Shown: in pieces, positions 1-10,198 of the stretch
Layout of the letters: every line of letters begins with the position of its first letter
Position numbering within the stretch: position 1 is the first letter of the stretch
Source: Parietaria judaica
Taxonomy: Eukaryota > Streptophyta > Magnoliopsida > Rosales > Urticaceae
DNA length: 64,000 nucleotides
Direction: 5' to 3'
Assembly: GCA_954871525.1 (NCBI GenBank)
Contig: OX940869.1
Span: 17,822,001 to 17,886,000 of the forward strand
Notes under the pieces: model-generated
Databases searched by the model: none
Seen by the model: only the letters and a program-made list of their open reading frames with translations
Told to the model about the DNA's origin: nothing
Made by a program: the position numbers and the translations under genes

Positions 1-441
1 GGCACGATCTAAGACCCTCCTTGCCAAGGTTCTAGATCCGTGAGGTGCTCGTTCTATCCACTAGTCTTGTATCTCCGGCAGATATACAGATTACGCGGAT
101 AGCCTGAGGACCCGGATCTGTCCCCGTGACGCCGGTTGAGGGTTTGATCTACCAGGGTTCACTGGAAAGTCGATACTGTGATCCCCCCTACACGGTGGTC
201 AGGAATCCGCTTTTGGTGTCCCGAACCTGTAATCCGGGCCAGGCCAAGTCCTGACCCTATTAGCGACAGGTAGTGGAGTTTACCACGGGTTTCTGATCAT
301 CGAGTCAGAGGAGGGTCCGTTTGACTCGAAAGTCCAGGAGCCCAAGCCCTAAAGTCAAAAAAGTCTACAAGACGACACTGGGCCCGGCCCAACACGAGCT
401 ATTGGGCCGCTGAATGTTTGAAGCATTTTTCGGCATCAACA
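1..441 (+). mobile_element. LTR fragment (family A) cut by window start
   Basis: This is the reverse complement of the first ~440 bases of the LTRs at 4354 and 10199. The match runs from the window edge to the terminal CATCAACA at 434-441. In sense orientation it is the last third of a plus-strand LTR. No primer-binding site like the one at 10181-10198 follows it, so it is a 3' LTR or a solo LTR. Its upstream part lies outside the window. The short open frames in it are chance. Confidence 0.85.
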
Positions 442-689
442 CTATCCAACCACTTAAAAAAAAAATCAAGTAAAGCTCGATGTAGTGTAGTTCGTAGACT
501 CTGCAATTATTTAATTTGTGGGATTAGTTGGTAACAAATAGGAGAAGAAATTGTAGCTATGAATCAGTTTCCCAAGGGATAAGTGATTATATCCTAATTT
601 ATAAAGGGTTTATCAGTACCTCACCAGTTTAAGCCTATTCTTTAGGCTTTTATTTTTGAAAGTGAGTAAAATGTTCTTTGTTTTTTAAG
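442..689. other. AT-rich spacer, nothing recognised
   Basis: Sequence between the family A LTR fragment and the inverted-repeat element. No coding region, RNA gene or repeat was recognised. Confidence 0.5.
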
Positions 690-2880
690 GCTAATTAGCG
701 GCATAAGCATAAGTGGTCCAAGGTTTTCACTTTTCCATAAACATGGTGTCATTCCAAAAAAAAATAAAACAAAACAAAAATGGCCAAAAAGCACTAATCA
801 CGCTAATCAGAAAATTCTGTCTAATTAAGTGGATGGCCGTTTGTTACCTGCCACATGGCCCCCTGATTGTGTCTTCGACCAAACTCAGGTGGAGTTTTTG
901 AATTGCCACGTATATTAACATTACAGCTGAATTGTCGCCCTCATTTACTTAACAAAAAAAATTAAATATAAATACATAAATAAGAGAATTTTAATCAATA
1001 AAATTATTCGAAAGGGTATGAAACCTAACTCTTAGTCTCTCTTCGACTACCTTATTCTTCTTCTTTTTCTCTCTCTCTGTCTACGAAAAAAAAAACCATA
1101 AATGTTACTCGACTTCTCCGACCAAGAAATGGTTGACAACGACGGTGGTAACCCGGATCCTGAGTGGCAAAACCCAATATTCGAAACGTAGCCTGCTTAC
1201 AGTTAGTTTTTGTTTGAAAAGCTTTATCCTTTTTCGAAAGCTTCAACCATTTTCTGTAAAGCTTGCATTTTCTTTTAAAAAAGCTTGTATCTTTTGTGAA
1301 AACTGTTATGGGGTATTTTTATATAGGTTATTTAATAAAGGAAAATTATTTAATTAATTATTTCTTTATTAAATAAATCGATTTTGACCCCAAAACGCCC
1401 TCCGGAGGCCTGTTTTTCGTAAAAACAAGGTGTCTAAAAACTCCTAAAAAATATCAAAATACTCAAAAATGCCGTAAAAAGTCAACAACAAAAAAACAGC
1501 CTCGGAATGCCCTGGCACCCTAAAAAGGGGTCGGGAGCTCCCCACAAGCCCCCACGCGCGCCACAGGGCCTCCCCACGCGCCTGCGTGTGGGCGCGAGTC
1601 ATCCGTAGTAAACGCGCGCAGGTAGGCGCGTGGAGCCTCAGTTGGCCACGTAGCTTGCCGCAGTTGGTCGACGACGCAGGGACTCAGAAAAACATATAAT
1701 TTTACCCCGGGGGCTTCTCGGAGTAATTATTAATTGCATATAGAGGCTCGATTCATTCAACGGTAACTCACTCGAACTTATTCAAAACTACTCCCTACTA
1801 CTCCAAAACTCCCGCTCTCTCAAATACTCTACTAATGTTGAGTGTAGGAGGTGAATACGGGGGTAACCCCCCCCCCCCCCCCCCCTCTCTCTAATATTCG
1901 GAGAGGGAGGACCCAGTTAGAGCGAAAACTCTTCGAGAAGATCCTGGCCTTATTTGTGACCTTCGGTGCCAAGGTTCTGGATCCTGGAGGTCATCGGCCT
2001 ATCCTCAAGTCTTATCCGACGGATACAGACGCTGTGGTGATAGGCCGGGGGACCCTGACCGGGGCAGGTGAAGCGGGTAGAGGGTCTAATCTATCAGGAT
2101 CCACCGAAGGCTAGTCTGTGACCTTCCCTACATGGAGACCAGGTCTGAGTGGCGTCCCAAGCCTGTAACCCGGCCTTCTCCATTCAAGGCCCAGCGGTGT
2201 CAAGTAGCGGGAGGACCCGGAACGCGGTCCACACTCAATGGAGGGGTCGTCTGGCCCAAGGTGCAAGAGATCCATTCCCAAGAGCCAACAGAAGTCAAAA
2301 TGAGTAAATAATGAACAAAATGAACAAAAACCATGGAAAGATTTTTTACTTTCTTGAGCTTGTAATATATAGTGTAGTGTTGAGTTTAGTGAAGAAAAAA
2401 AAAATACATTGGAAGCATGCATTTCCTGTTGTAAAATTTGCCCCTACTCCCAATGGATGAAGAACCTTGACTCGTCATTAACGAACACAAGTTGTCGATT
2501 AAATAGAATTTGAATGAGAAGAAGCTGACGGCAGAGGGGAAAAAAGAAGAGTGAATCTCTAATGAGAGAGGAGGTTTTAAATAAGGGAGAGAATAAATAA
2601 AACATGGTTTATTTATTTTATTTTGTTTTGTTTAATGAGTAAATGAGGGTATTTTTCTAACCCTAATATTAATACCCGTGGCAAAATAATAACGCACCTG
2701 GGTTTAGTCGGTGCACAAGCATGGGACCACGTGGCAGGTAACAAACGGCCATCCACATAATTGGACGAATTTTTTTTATTAGCCTGATTAGTGCATTTTG
2801 TTCACTTTTGCCATCGTCTTTTGGGAATGGCATCATGCTTATGGGAAAGTGAAAACCTTGACCACCTATATTGCTAATTA
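690..2880. mobile_element. Inverted-repeat (foldback/MITE-like) element with nested LTR
   Basis: The left arm, about 690-955, reappears inverted at about 2635-2880. Both arms begin TAATTAGC and share AAGGTTTTCACTTT, GGATGGCCGTTTGTTACCTG and CCCTCATTTACT. The arms are about 250-265 bp with scattered substitutions and small indels. The 1.7 kb between them is mostly an unrelated LTR (1304 to about 2290). A clear target duplication was not found, so the superfamily is open. The short open frames in the arms are not genes. Confidence 0.75.
1304..2290 (+). mobile_element. Degenerate LTR (relative of families A and B), plus orientation
   Basis: It starts with TGTTATGGGGTATTTT, the reverse complement of the ending seen in family B LTRs (CCCATAACA). 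It then follows the family plan: an AT-rich block, a GC-rich block (1530-1680), a C tract of 19 (1867-1885) and a block with phrases such as GCCAAGGTTCTGGATCC. The terminal segment expected after ~2290 is not recognisable, so it looks truncated. No internal retroelement coding region is attached. Confidence 0.65.
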
Positions 2881-3124
2881 CTTTTTTTTTTTTAACTTTG
2901 TCGGTACAATAATGAAATAATATCATTTTTTAATCTATCAATTCGTCCTTTTTTTTTTTTCCTCCCAAATTAATTGACAAGCGAGAAAATGGTAGCAGAC
3001 TTGTGCGAGTTGGATCAATGGGCCAAGCCCAAAATTTAACAAAGTCCTTTAGCCGAACTTTGCCTTTCCTAATCGTTAGAATAATGGCCCAATAATATTG
3101 AAAGATTATACAATCTCGTACAGT
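2881..3124. other. AT-rich spacer, nothing recognised
   Basis: Short-tract AT-rich sequence between the foldback element and the next repeat. No feature was recognised. Confidence 0.4.
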
Positions 3125-3625
3125 CTAGGGTTGTAACCGGAGCGGATATTTGGTTTTTTGAACTATCTGTATCCGTATCCGAAAATTCGAATATCCAAAA
3201 ATCACTATCCGTATCCAGATCCAAAATCCGGATATCCAGAATCCGGATACCTATTTTTCAAAACCCGGTATTATTATCCGAATCTGGTTTTGAAATCCGG
3301 ATCCGAGTTTTTTTTAAAGAAAAATGTATGTTGTCTCAAGTCTCAACCACCAAAAAAAACCGTTACAAATCTAGTACATATTTTGCCATTGTCTCAACCA
3401 CCAAAAAACCTAGAAATGAAAATGAAAATGAAGAAACGAAGAAGAAGAGTAACCCTAGAAAAATAAATTTAAAAAAATTAAAAATTAAAATAAACCGGGT
3501 TTTAAACCGGATACCGGATGTCCGGATTTTAAAATAACAAAACCCGTATCTGAATCCGGCTTTTAATCCGGCTTCGGATTTTAAAATCGGATACAGATTT
3601 TATCCGGTTTCTGGGTTTTAGTTAC
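3125..3625. repeat. MITE-like repeat rich in ATCCGG/CCGGAT motifs
   Basis: A 0.5-kb block in which ATCCGGATATCC-type words recur on both strands. It begins AGGGTTGTAACCGG and ends near CCGGTTTCTGGG...GTTACAGCT, so the ends are roughly inverted (GTTGTAAC against GCTGTAAC). This fits an old non-autonomous DNA element, but no target duplication was identified. The 102-aa open frame across it follows the repeat and is not a gene. Confidence 0.45.
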
Positions 3626-4348
3626 AGCTTTACTAATGATATCGCAGCGATGTTTAAAAGTTTGCAAACCGCAAACCCACGGAAAATTCAATTTAAAGGT
3701 TTAAAGGATGCATCATGTATAGAATAAGGATGTTTTTGGAAGAGTTTTAAAAACCGGTAGGTCTGCATAAAAAAATAATGATTAAGACCATGCACGAAAT
3801 TGGCACTAAACACGAATTGTCACTCTAACGTAGGAACTAGCTGGTCTGTAAAAAGTGAATAAAGTATGGAGTTTTCTGGATTAAAGATTAAAAAGTATTA
3901 AAATATGTTTATAAAAAACGGTAAAAAGACCGCACTCATTAAAGCCGTTGGTATACTGAGGTTTTTAAAACCTTGATCCGAACCGAAGCATCTAACGGGT
4001 TTTATTTTTTTGTTTTTAAATTTTAAATTTTCGGGACTTTAACAAGGACATTAGCCGAAACAAATAAATTGGAGACTTTATTTATTTTATATATCTAAAA
4101 ATAATGCGAGACGTACTGAATATTTTTGGAATCGTAAAAAGAAAATTGGTGACTTACAAATTTACAATACAGCTAAAATTCAAAAGGAATGGGAAACTTG
4201 GCACCTGATTTGGTGATACATTAATGGCGACATATGGTTTAAAACTTGTATATTCCATAAACATAAGCGTATTATTTTAGAGATAATGGCGACATATGGT
4301 CTAAAAAATTCTCATTTTGATGCAGTATAAGTCCAAACTTTTTTCAAA
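3626..4348. other. Intergenic AT-rich sequence
   Basis: No gene or well-bounded repeat was recognised. The phrase GGCGACATATGGT is repeated near 4225 and 4287. The last five bases (GGCAT, 4349-4353, just after this stretch) are the left target duplication of the following element. Confidence 0.4.
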
Positions 4349-4353
4349 GGCAT
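4349..4353. other. Target site duplication GGCAT, left copy
   Basis: GGCAT directly precedes the LTR. The same five bases follow the other LTR at 11503-11507. This shows insertion as one unit, with no rearrangement at either end. Confidence 0.9.
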
Positions 4354-5659
4354 TGTTGATGTAGAAAAATGCCTCAAACATTCAGCGGCCCAATTACACG
4401 AGCCGGGCCCAATGTCGTCTTGTTGACTTTTATGACTTTCGGGCTTGGGCTCCTGGGCTTTCGAGTCAAACAGACCCTCCTCTGACTCGATGATCAGAAA
4501 CCCGTGGTAAACTCTACTACCTGTCGCTAATAGGGCCAGGACTTGGCCTGGCCCGGATTACAGGTTCGGGACACCAAAAACGGACTCCTGACCACCGTGT
4601 AGGGGGGATCACAGTATCGACTTTCCAGTGAACCCTGGTGGACCAGACCCTCAACCGGCGTCACGGGGACAGATCCGGGTCCTCGGCCTATCCGCGTAGT
4701 CAGTATATCTGCTGGAGATACAAGACCAGTGGATAGAACGAGCACCTCATGGATCTAGAACCTTGGCAAGGAGGGTCCTAGGTCGTGCCAGAATTTTCTC
4801 CAGAGCTTCCGCTCAAATGTGTTTTCTCTCTCTTCAGAACCTGGACAAAACAACACCCGAGATCAGGGAGAACTGGGGGGGGGGGGGGGGGGGGGTACCC
4901 CCTGATTCACCTCCGACGCTCAACATTAGAGTGATATTTGAGGGGAGGAGAGTTTTAGAGGGAGCAGAGAGAGTTTAGGGCGAGTTCTCGGACTGAGAAT
5001 CGAGTTACCGTTAAGTGAAAACCGAGCTTCTATTTATTGGAGGGTCCGGGGGTTAAAACGTGAATAAATATTACTCCGGGAAGCCCCCGGGGTAATATTA
5101 TATGTTTTTTCGGGTCCCCCGGACGTGGCCAATCCAACGCCGCAATCGGCTCAGCGATCTAACGTCGGACGCGCCCTCACGCGCTGCTACAGTGCCAGTG
5201 ATGCAGGACCACGCGCGAGAGGACCAGCGCTGACGTCAGCGCACGCGTGGCGCGTTTTGGTTGGCTGCAGGCATCCCTCGCGACCAATGAGCTGTCGACA
5301 CGTGGCGGGGTCAAATGTGACCCTTGGTGGGCCTGCTGGGTCGCCTGGCGCGTGTCAAGTGGCTCATGTGTGCTGTGGGGCCCACTCGGGTGACCCTTAG
5401 GGCCTGTGGGGCCCGCCCGGGTGTTTCCCGGCATGCCCCGGGTGTTTCCCGAGTCCATTTTTTACAAACTTTATATCGATTTTGGGTATTTCGATATTTT
5501 TGGGATCATCTGGACCCTTGATTTTTTGAAAACGGACTTCCGGTGAATAATTTGGGAAAAAATTGATTATAATTAATTAATTAATAAAAGAAAAATTAAT
5601 TTAAATAATTTTTCTTTTGTTAATATATATTAAACCAATTGCGTAAAATATCCGTAACA
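4354..5659 (-). repeat. LTR of Tat-like element (3' LTR in sense orientation)
   Basis: About 1306 bp, matching 10199-11502 along its whole length with scattered substitutions. It contains a G tract of 21 (4875-4895) where the partner LTR has 7. The minus-strand TATA-like word is altered here (TTTATTGG against TTTATAGG in the partner). All small ORFs in this interval are non-coding LTR sequence. Confidence 0.92.
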
Positions 5660-5680
5660 TTAACCCCCCAGTTTTTCGGG
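5660..5680 (-). other. Polypurine tract (second-strand primer)
   Basis: On the minus strand this reads CCCGAAAAACTGGGGGGTTAA and lies immediately before the 3' LTR. That is the expected position and purine composition for priming plus-strand DNA synthesis in LTR retroelements. Its 13-base core (AACCCCCCAGTTT on +) recurs exactly at 8567-8579. Confidence 0.8.
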
Positions 5681-5922
5681 AATTTTTAATTTCCGAGAAA
5701 CTTTATAAATTGGAGGCAGGACGGCTCATTCGGATTCCCGAGCTTGTTTTCTTCCGGTGAATAGTAAAAGGTACGTTTTTTCTTCGTAACTTTTTTACCG
5801 GGTAGCATTTTTGAATTCCGATTTTTGCATCGTGTCCGTCCATTCGTCATCTAGTTTTCCCATTTCACGAGCCTCGTCATAATTTTCGAGCGACTTTCTC
5901 TCTCTTGATCCCGTGAGCCCAT

Positions 5923-7560
5923 ATGGAGAAATCAGTCGCCAATTCTTCGCTGGAGCTTGCCGCTGCCGGAGAAGACCACCACCGTGACCGGCTCGGAGTG
6001 GCGAGCTCGGGGATGTTAGTGGCGGCCGTCGGCGAGGTGGAGGAGCTCAGAGGTCGGCGTTTGGGTCAGGCAGACTCGAGCTCGTCGATGGCTACGCCGT
6101 GGGCTCCGTCGCAGGCGGGTCGTGGCTTGAGGTCGACCAGGTCTGGACCGGGGGAGCACGCCGGCGGTGGCGGAGGAGCTCGGCTAAGCCCAAACTCGCG
6201 TGGGTTTGGCTCGCGAGTCCTCGGAGGTGACTCGATCTCCACGATCGGGGCTATGGGGGTAGCCGGCGAAGGCGGGCGGCGCGACGGCATGACTCGGGCG
6301 AGTGGGCTTGGGCCGGTGGCCGACGTCGATGAAGACGGGAGAGCCCGATCCTCATCGGGTGAGCGGGATCCAAGCTCCGGTGAGATCGGGTCCTTTGTGG
6401 CCCGATCTGTAGGCTCGGTTGCCGGCGACGGAGGGCGGCGTCATGTCAGAGGGGTCCGGGCGAGCGGGTCTGCGCCGGAGTCGGGTGATGCCGGTAATGA
6501 GGGAGATCGGCCGGGCTGCTCTCCTTCATCCACTTTGGTGGGTTCCTCGGCCGGCGGGAATCCGTCTCGTTTTATTGGCGGGGTTCCCGTGGCGGCAAGG
6601 GTGGCTCCGGCGAGTCCGACCTTGCTCCGAATTGGCGGGGGTAGCTCCGGCCGGGACCATCAATATCCCGAGGTCCGTGGGGCCCGTAGTGGCCGGGGTC
6701 GGCCGGTCACCATGTCGATGACGTTAACGGCCAATGCTGGTTGCCGGTGATATCGGGCCGATTTTCCGGGAACCCCGGAGTTTCAACGGGTTTTCCGTGC
6801 AATGCCCCGGTCGATATTCGGGTCGTCGAGGTCTTCGTTGGTTGAGGCGGGTCACCCCGTGACGGGTCCCGCACATAATTTTTCTGTTGTTTCAAGAGCG
6901 GGTCTGAGATCCCCCGGCGTAGATGTAGATAGTGTTAGGGTTGCCGCAGGTGCTGCTTACGGAGCTCATGGCGTGGAAGGACCACGTTATGGTGCCGGCA
7001 TAGTAGGTGGGTCATGCCCAAATTTTGATAGGATAGTTAGGAGGAGAGCCAGGGCCTCTTCAGGTGAGGGTGGCCTTTACCAGTTGCGTTCTCCCTCACT
7101 TTTCCCGGACGTTAATATTCCGAGCTCTGTCACTCCGGCGGAGCTTGGAGCCTTTTTTAGGGCCGAACGTCTTGTCTTTCTGGGGGTATGTGCCCCATCG
7201 GAGGGGGAACTCCCCGGATATCCTCGCGACGGGATGGTCACGGTTCCTTTGGAGAGTCTTCGGCTAGGTTTTTCCTTGCCGATCTTTTTTCTGTTAGAGC
7301 GGCTTCTAGTGTCGCTGGATCTGCATCCGCTTCAAGTCCGCCCGGATACTTGGTGGTTTGCCGCCGGGATTTTCTCAATGTGGCGGGAAGGACGAGGCCG
7401 AGATGTCACTTCTACCAAGCTCCGGAGACTCCTGCCCGTCATCGTTTCCCAGGATGACCAACGGGTCAACAATTGGGTTTTTTCCCGACCCGTCTGGGGC
7501 TTCCGGGTCAGAGATCTGGGTCCGGTCCTAGATCCGGACTGGCACAGTCGGTGGGTTTAG
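5923..7560 (+). pseudogene. Antisense ORF of Tat-like element, gypsy-type-transposon-domain-like, one internal stop
   Basis: Two long plus-strand open frames, 5923-6750 (275 aa) and 6802-7560 (252 aa), are in the same phase. A single in-frame TGA at 6748-6750 separates them; the frame otherwise stays open for 545 codons. It is antisense to the integrase. The N-terminal half is Gly/Ser/Arg-rich and low complexity. The C-terminal part (about 7100-7560) reads like the plant 'putative gypsy type transposon' domain: a VPLESLRLGFSLP segment, then a hydrophobic stretch, LHPLQVRPDTWW, then a Trp-containing helix. The family call is from pattern memory only. It may be a decayed accessory gene, an expressed antisense product or a readthrough product. 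Confidence 0.6.
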
Positions 7561-8059
7561 GTCCTAAGTGCTTATCTGGGATCCGTTCCTCAAGGGTTCG
7601 GGATCCCTCAGTTGTTCATGAGCACCGGTGTCGAGGATCGGGGCTTCGTCAGTTTTTTCTTGACGGGGTCCGCCATTCTTGGACGTTTCGCTTCTTTTTT
7701 AACGAGGGAAGCCTGGATTCGGTCGGGGTGGATGTCTCCTGGGACCGTGGTTGATCCAATGCCGGGCCTTGAAGAGAGGTCCATCGCTATACGTAGCTTT
7801 TTCTGCTTCTTTGCCTGTACTGATTATTTTGTCGTACTCCGTGGCTGACCTGGTTGTTTTTTCTTTTGCAGATATGGATCGCAGTGACGAGTGGCCATGG
7901 TTCTTTAGGAGTAGCCACTTGTGAAGTAATCGTAACGTTGACCCATGAATGTCAAACTTTTACTTTTATCTTGTATGTTGGCTCTTTGCTCGTCTCTTAT
8001 TTGATTGCTTCGGGATAAGATTTGTCTTCTGGCCATGTATCGAGCTTTCCGAGCTTTTG

Positions 8060-8490
8060 GCCGATGCCCTGGTCTTATCGCGTGTTACGCGTCATTAAGC
8101 GCTCGGTTTTGGGCCGAGAACTACTTTTGAGGCGTCTTTGTAGACTTGGAGCCGGGTCGCGCTGTATATAGCGCTATAAGTCCCGGACTTATGGCAAGTT
8201 GCGCGTCAACAAGCGCTCAGTTCTGAGCCGAGGACTACTTGCGAGGAATCTTTGTAGACTTGGAGCTGGGTTGCGCTGTATATAGCGCTATAAGTCCCGG
8301 ACTTATGGCAAGTTGCGCGTCAACAAGCGCTCGGTTCTGAGTCGAGGACTACTTGCGAGGCGTCTTTGTAGACTTGGAGCTGGGTCGCGCTGTATATAGC
8401 GCTATAAGTCCCGGACATATGGCAAGTTGCGCGTCGTCAAGCGCTCGGTTTTGAGCCGAGGACTACTTGCGAGGCGTCTTTGTATCCTGA
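8060..8490. repeat. 114-bp tandem repeat, about 3.5-4 copies
   Basis: The word GCGCGTCAACAAGCGCTC or a close variant recurs at about 8087, 8201, 8315 and 8429, an exact spacing of 114 bp. Each unit also carries GAGGACTACTTGCGAGG and the palindrome GCGCTGTATATAGCGC. The array lies between the antisense ORF and the integrase. Confidence 0.9.
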
Positions 8491-8566
8491 GTTGGCGGGA
8501 TCAAGATTCGGGCCTTTCTCGGTCTTCTTTTTTTTTTTTTGTATTTTCCTTTCTTTTTCCTATATC

Positions 8567-8579
8567 AACCCCCCAGTTT
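8567..8579 (-). other. Internal polypurine-tract-like sequence
   Basis: AACCCCCCAGTTT is identical in all 13 bases to the core of the terminal polypurine tract at 5662-5674. It lies about 250 bases beyond the integrase stop and 2.9 kb inside the LTR. It could be a second priming site or the old end of an ancestral element. The function is inferred. Confidence 0.55.
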
Positions 8580-8834
8580 CCAAGTAAACTTGTAAAGGTT
8601 GTGAGGAAACTTTAAGAGGCATTTATTCGCGGAAAAAAAAAGGAAGACTTTATATATACCATTTGGCGCTTCTTGTGGCGCTCTTCTTTTACATATGTCG
8701 GCTATCGGAGCTATTTCCGAGCCGGTGGTACATCATCTCGGGGTTTTCCTTCGGGTTGGATTTTAGCTTCAGCTTCCGGTTGAATCTTAGCTTCGGCTAT
8801 TTCCATCTTATTTTCACCCCTAGCCTTGTCGGGC

Positions 8835-9778
8835 TCACTGGTGGTACTGCTTCAGGTGTTCGACGTTCCAGGGGCGGGGGATTTCGCAACCCCCCATTTC
8901 ATGTAGCCAGTATGTTCCGTCTCGGATCACCTTAGAGATGCGGTATAGGCCTTCCCAAGTTGGCCCGAGGGTTCCGGCGCCGAGGACTTGGGTGTTTTGG
9001 CCTGCTTTTCTCAGGACCAGGCTTCCTTCCAAGAAACGTCTCGCCTTGTAGTAGCGTTCTACAACTCGCTTCTGGGCGACCAGTCTGGTGTACGCTTCAC
9101 TTCGGTTTTCTTCGAGAAGATCAAGCTCTTGTCGTAGCACCTCGTCATTGCGTTCTTCGTCGAAGAACTCGACTCGCGGCGAGGGGACGCTTATATCAGC
9201 GGGGATGACTGCCTCGACTCCGTAAGTTAGAGCGAACGGGGTTTCACCAGTGGCATTCTGCGTGGTAGTCCGATAGGCCCAGAGTACGGAGGGCAACTCT
9301 TCCGCCCATTTGCCCTTATTTTCATCGTGATTCCTTTTCAGGATGGTCTTGATGTCTTTGTTGACTGACTCTACTTGACCATTCGCCTGGGGGTAGACGG
9401 GTGACGAGTAAGTGTTGTTGATTCCGAGATCTTGGCAGAAAGCTCGGAGGTCGACATTGTCGAACTGCTTCCCATTGTCAGTTATCAGCGAGGCGGGGAT
9501 CCCGTGTCGACAGATGATGTTGCGCCATATGAAGTTCGTCGTGTTTTTCTCTGTGATTTTCGCTATTGGTTCCGCCTCGACCCACTTGGTAAAGTAGTCG
9601 ATGGCCACTATCGCGTACTCGACGCCCCCCGGGGCTTTTGGAAGTTTCCCGATCAGGTCGATTCCCCACTTGGCGAACGGTCGAGGGACCATTACCGGAC
9701 ACAATGGGACTGTGGGTAGGTAAGGCACCTTGGCGAACCGTTGGCATTTGTCACATCTGCGGGAGATCTCATTCGCGT
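8835..9778 (-). CDS. Ty3/gypsy integrase, 5'-truncated
   Basis: This is the C-terminal part of a retroelement polyprotein: retroviral-type integrase, which joins element cDNA to host DNA in the nucleus. The frame is open from the repeat junction at about 9778 to the stop at 8835 (about 314 codons). It shows the second half of the HHCC zinc finger (CDKCQRFAK), then the DDE core with Asp in WGIDLIG, Asp in LITDNGKQF and Glu in ANGQVESVNK. A C-terminal segment ending in NVEHLKQYH follows. The His pair of the finger and everything upstream are missing, and the repeat array is fused directly to the break. No start codon is needed because it is a polyprotein remnant. It is unlikely to act without a helper element. 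Confidence 0.92.
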
Positions 9779-9780
9779 AG

Positions 9781-10145
9781 TGTGTTCGAATGCCTTCGAG
9801 TGTGTTCGAACGCCTTTGAGTGTGTTCGAATGCCTTCGAGTTTCTTCGAACGCCTTTGAGTGTGTTCGAATGCCTTCGAGTTTCTTCGAACGCCTTCGAG
9901 TGTGTTTGAACGCCTTTGAGTGTGTTCGAATGCCTTCGAGTTTCTTCGAACGCCTTCGAGTGTGTTTGAACGCCTTTGAGTGTGTTTGAACGCCTTCGAG
10001 TGTGTTCGAATGCGTTCGAATGTACTCGAATATCTTCGAATGCGGACGGATGTCTTCGAATGTGGCTGGATGTCTTCGAACGCCTTCGAGTGTGTTCGGG
10101 TGCGTTCGAATGTACTCGAATATCTTCGAATGTGGTCGGATGTGC
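9781..10145. repeat. Minisatellite with 10-bp/20-bp period (TTCGAA-rich)
   Basis: About 18 units of a 20-mer close to TGTGTTCGAATGCCTTCGAG, itself two 10-mers with TTCGAA/TTCGAG at the same phase. Variants include TTTCTTCGAA and TGTGTTTGAA, with partly ordered alternation. From about 10010 the units diverge (TGTACTCGAA, TGTGGCTGGA) but keep the 10-base register. The array sits between the primer-binding-site side and the truncated integrase, where gag and most of pol should be. The open frames through it (Phe-Glu-Cys repeats) are a by-product. Confidence 0.95.
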
Positions 10146-10180
10146 TGGTAGGGACTCGAGGTTTTAAACTCTTGGACCCC

Positions 10181-10198
10181 CTCCTTCTAGCACCAAAA
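10181..10198 (-). other. Candidate primer-binding site
   Basis: On the minus strand the bases just after the 5' LTR read TTTTGGTGCTAGAAGGAG. A TGG start within a few bases of the LTR is the usual form of a tRNA 3'-end complement. I could not assign the tRNA with certainty. Confidence 0.55.

Noticed and set aside
5125..5458. Gly/Arg-rich ORFs on both strands
   Set aside because: They lie in the GC-rich part of the LTR and are not kept open consistently in the partner LTR.
9781..10145. Possible CRISPR-like repeat array
   Set aside because: There are no unique spacers, the period is 10/20 bases, and the context is a plant retrotransposon.
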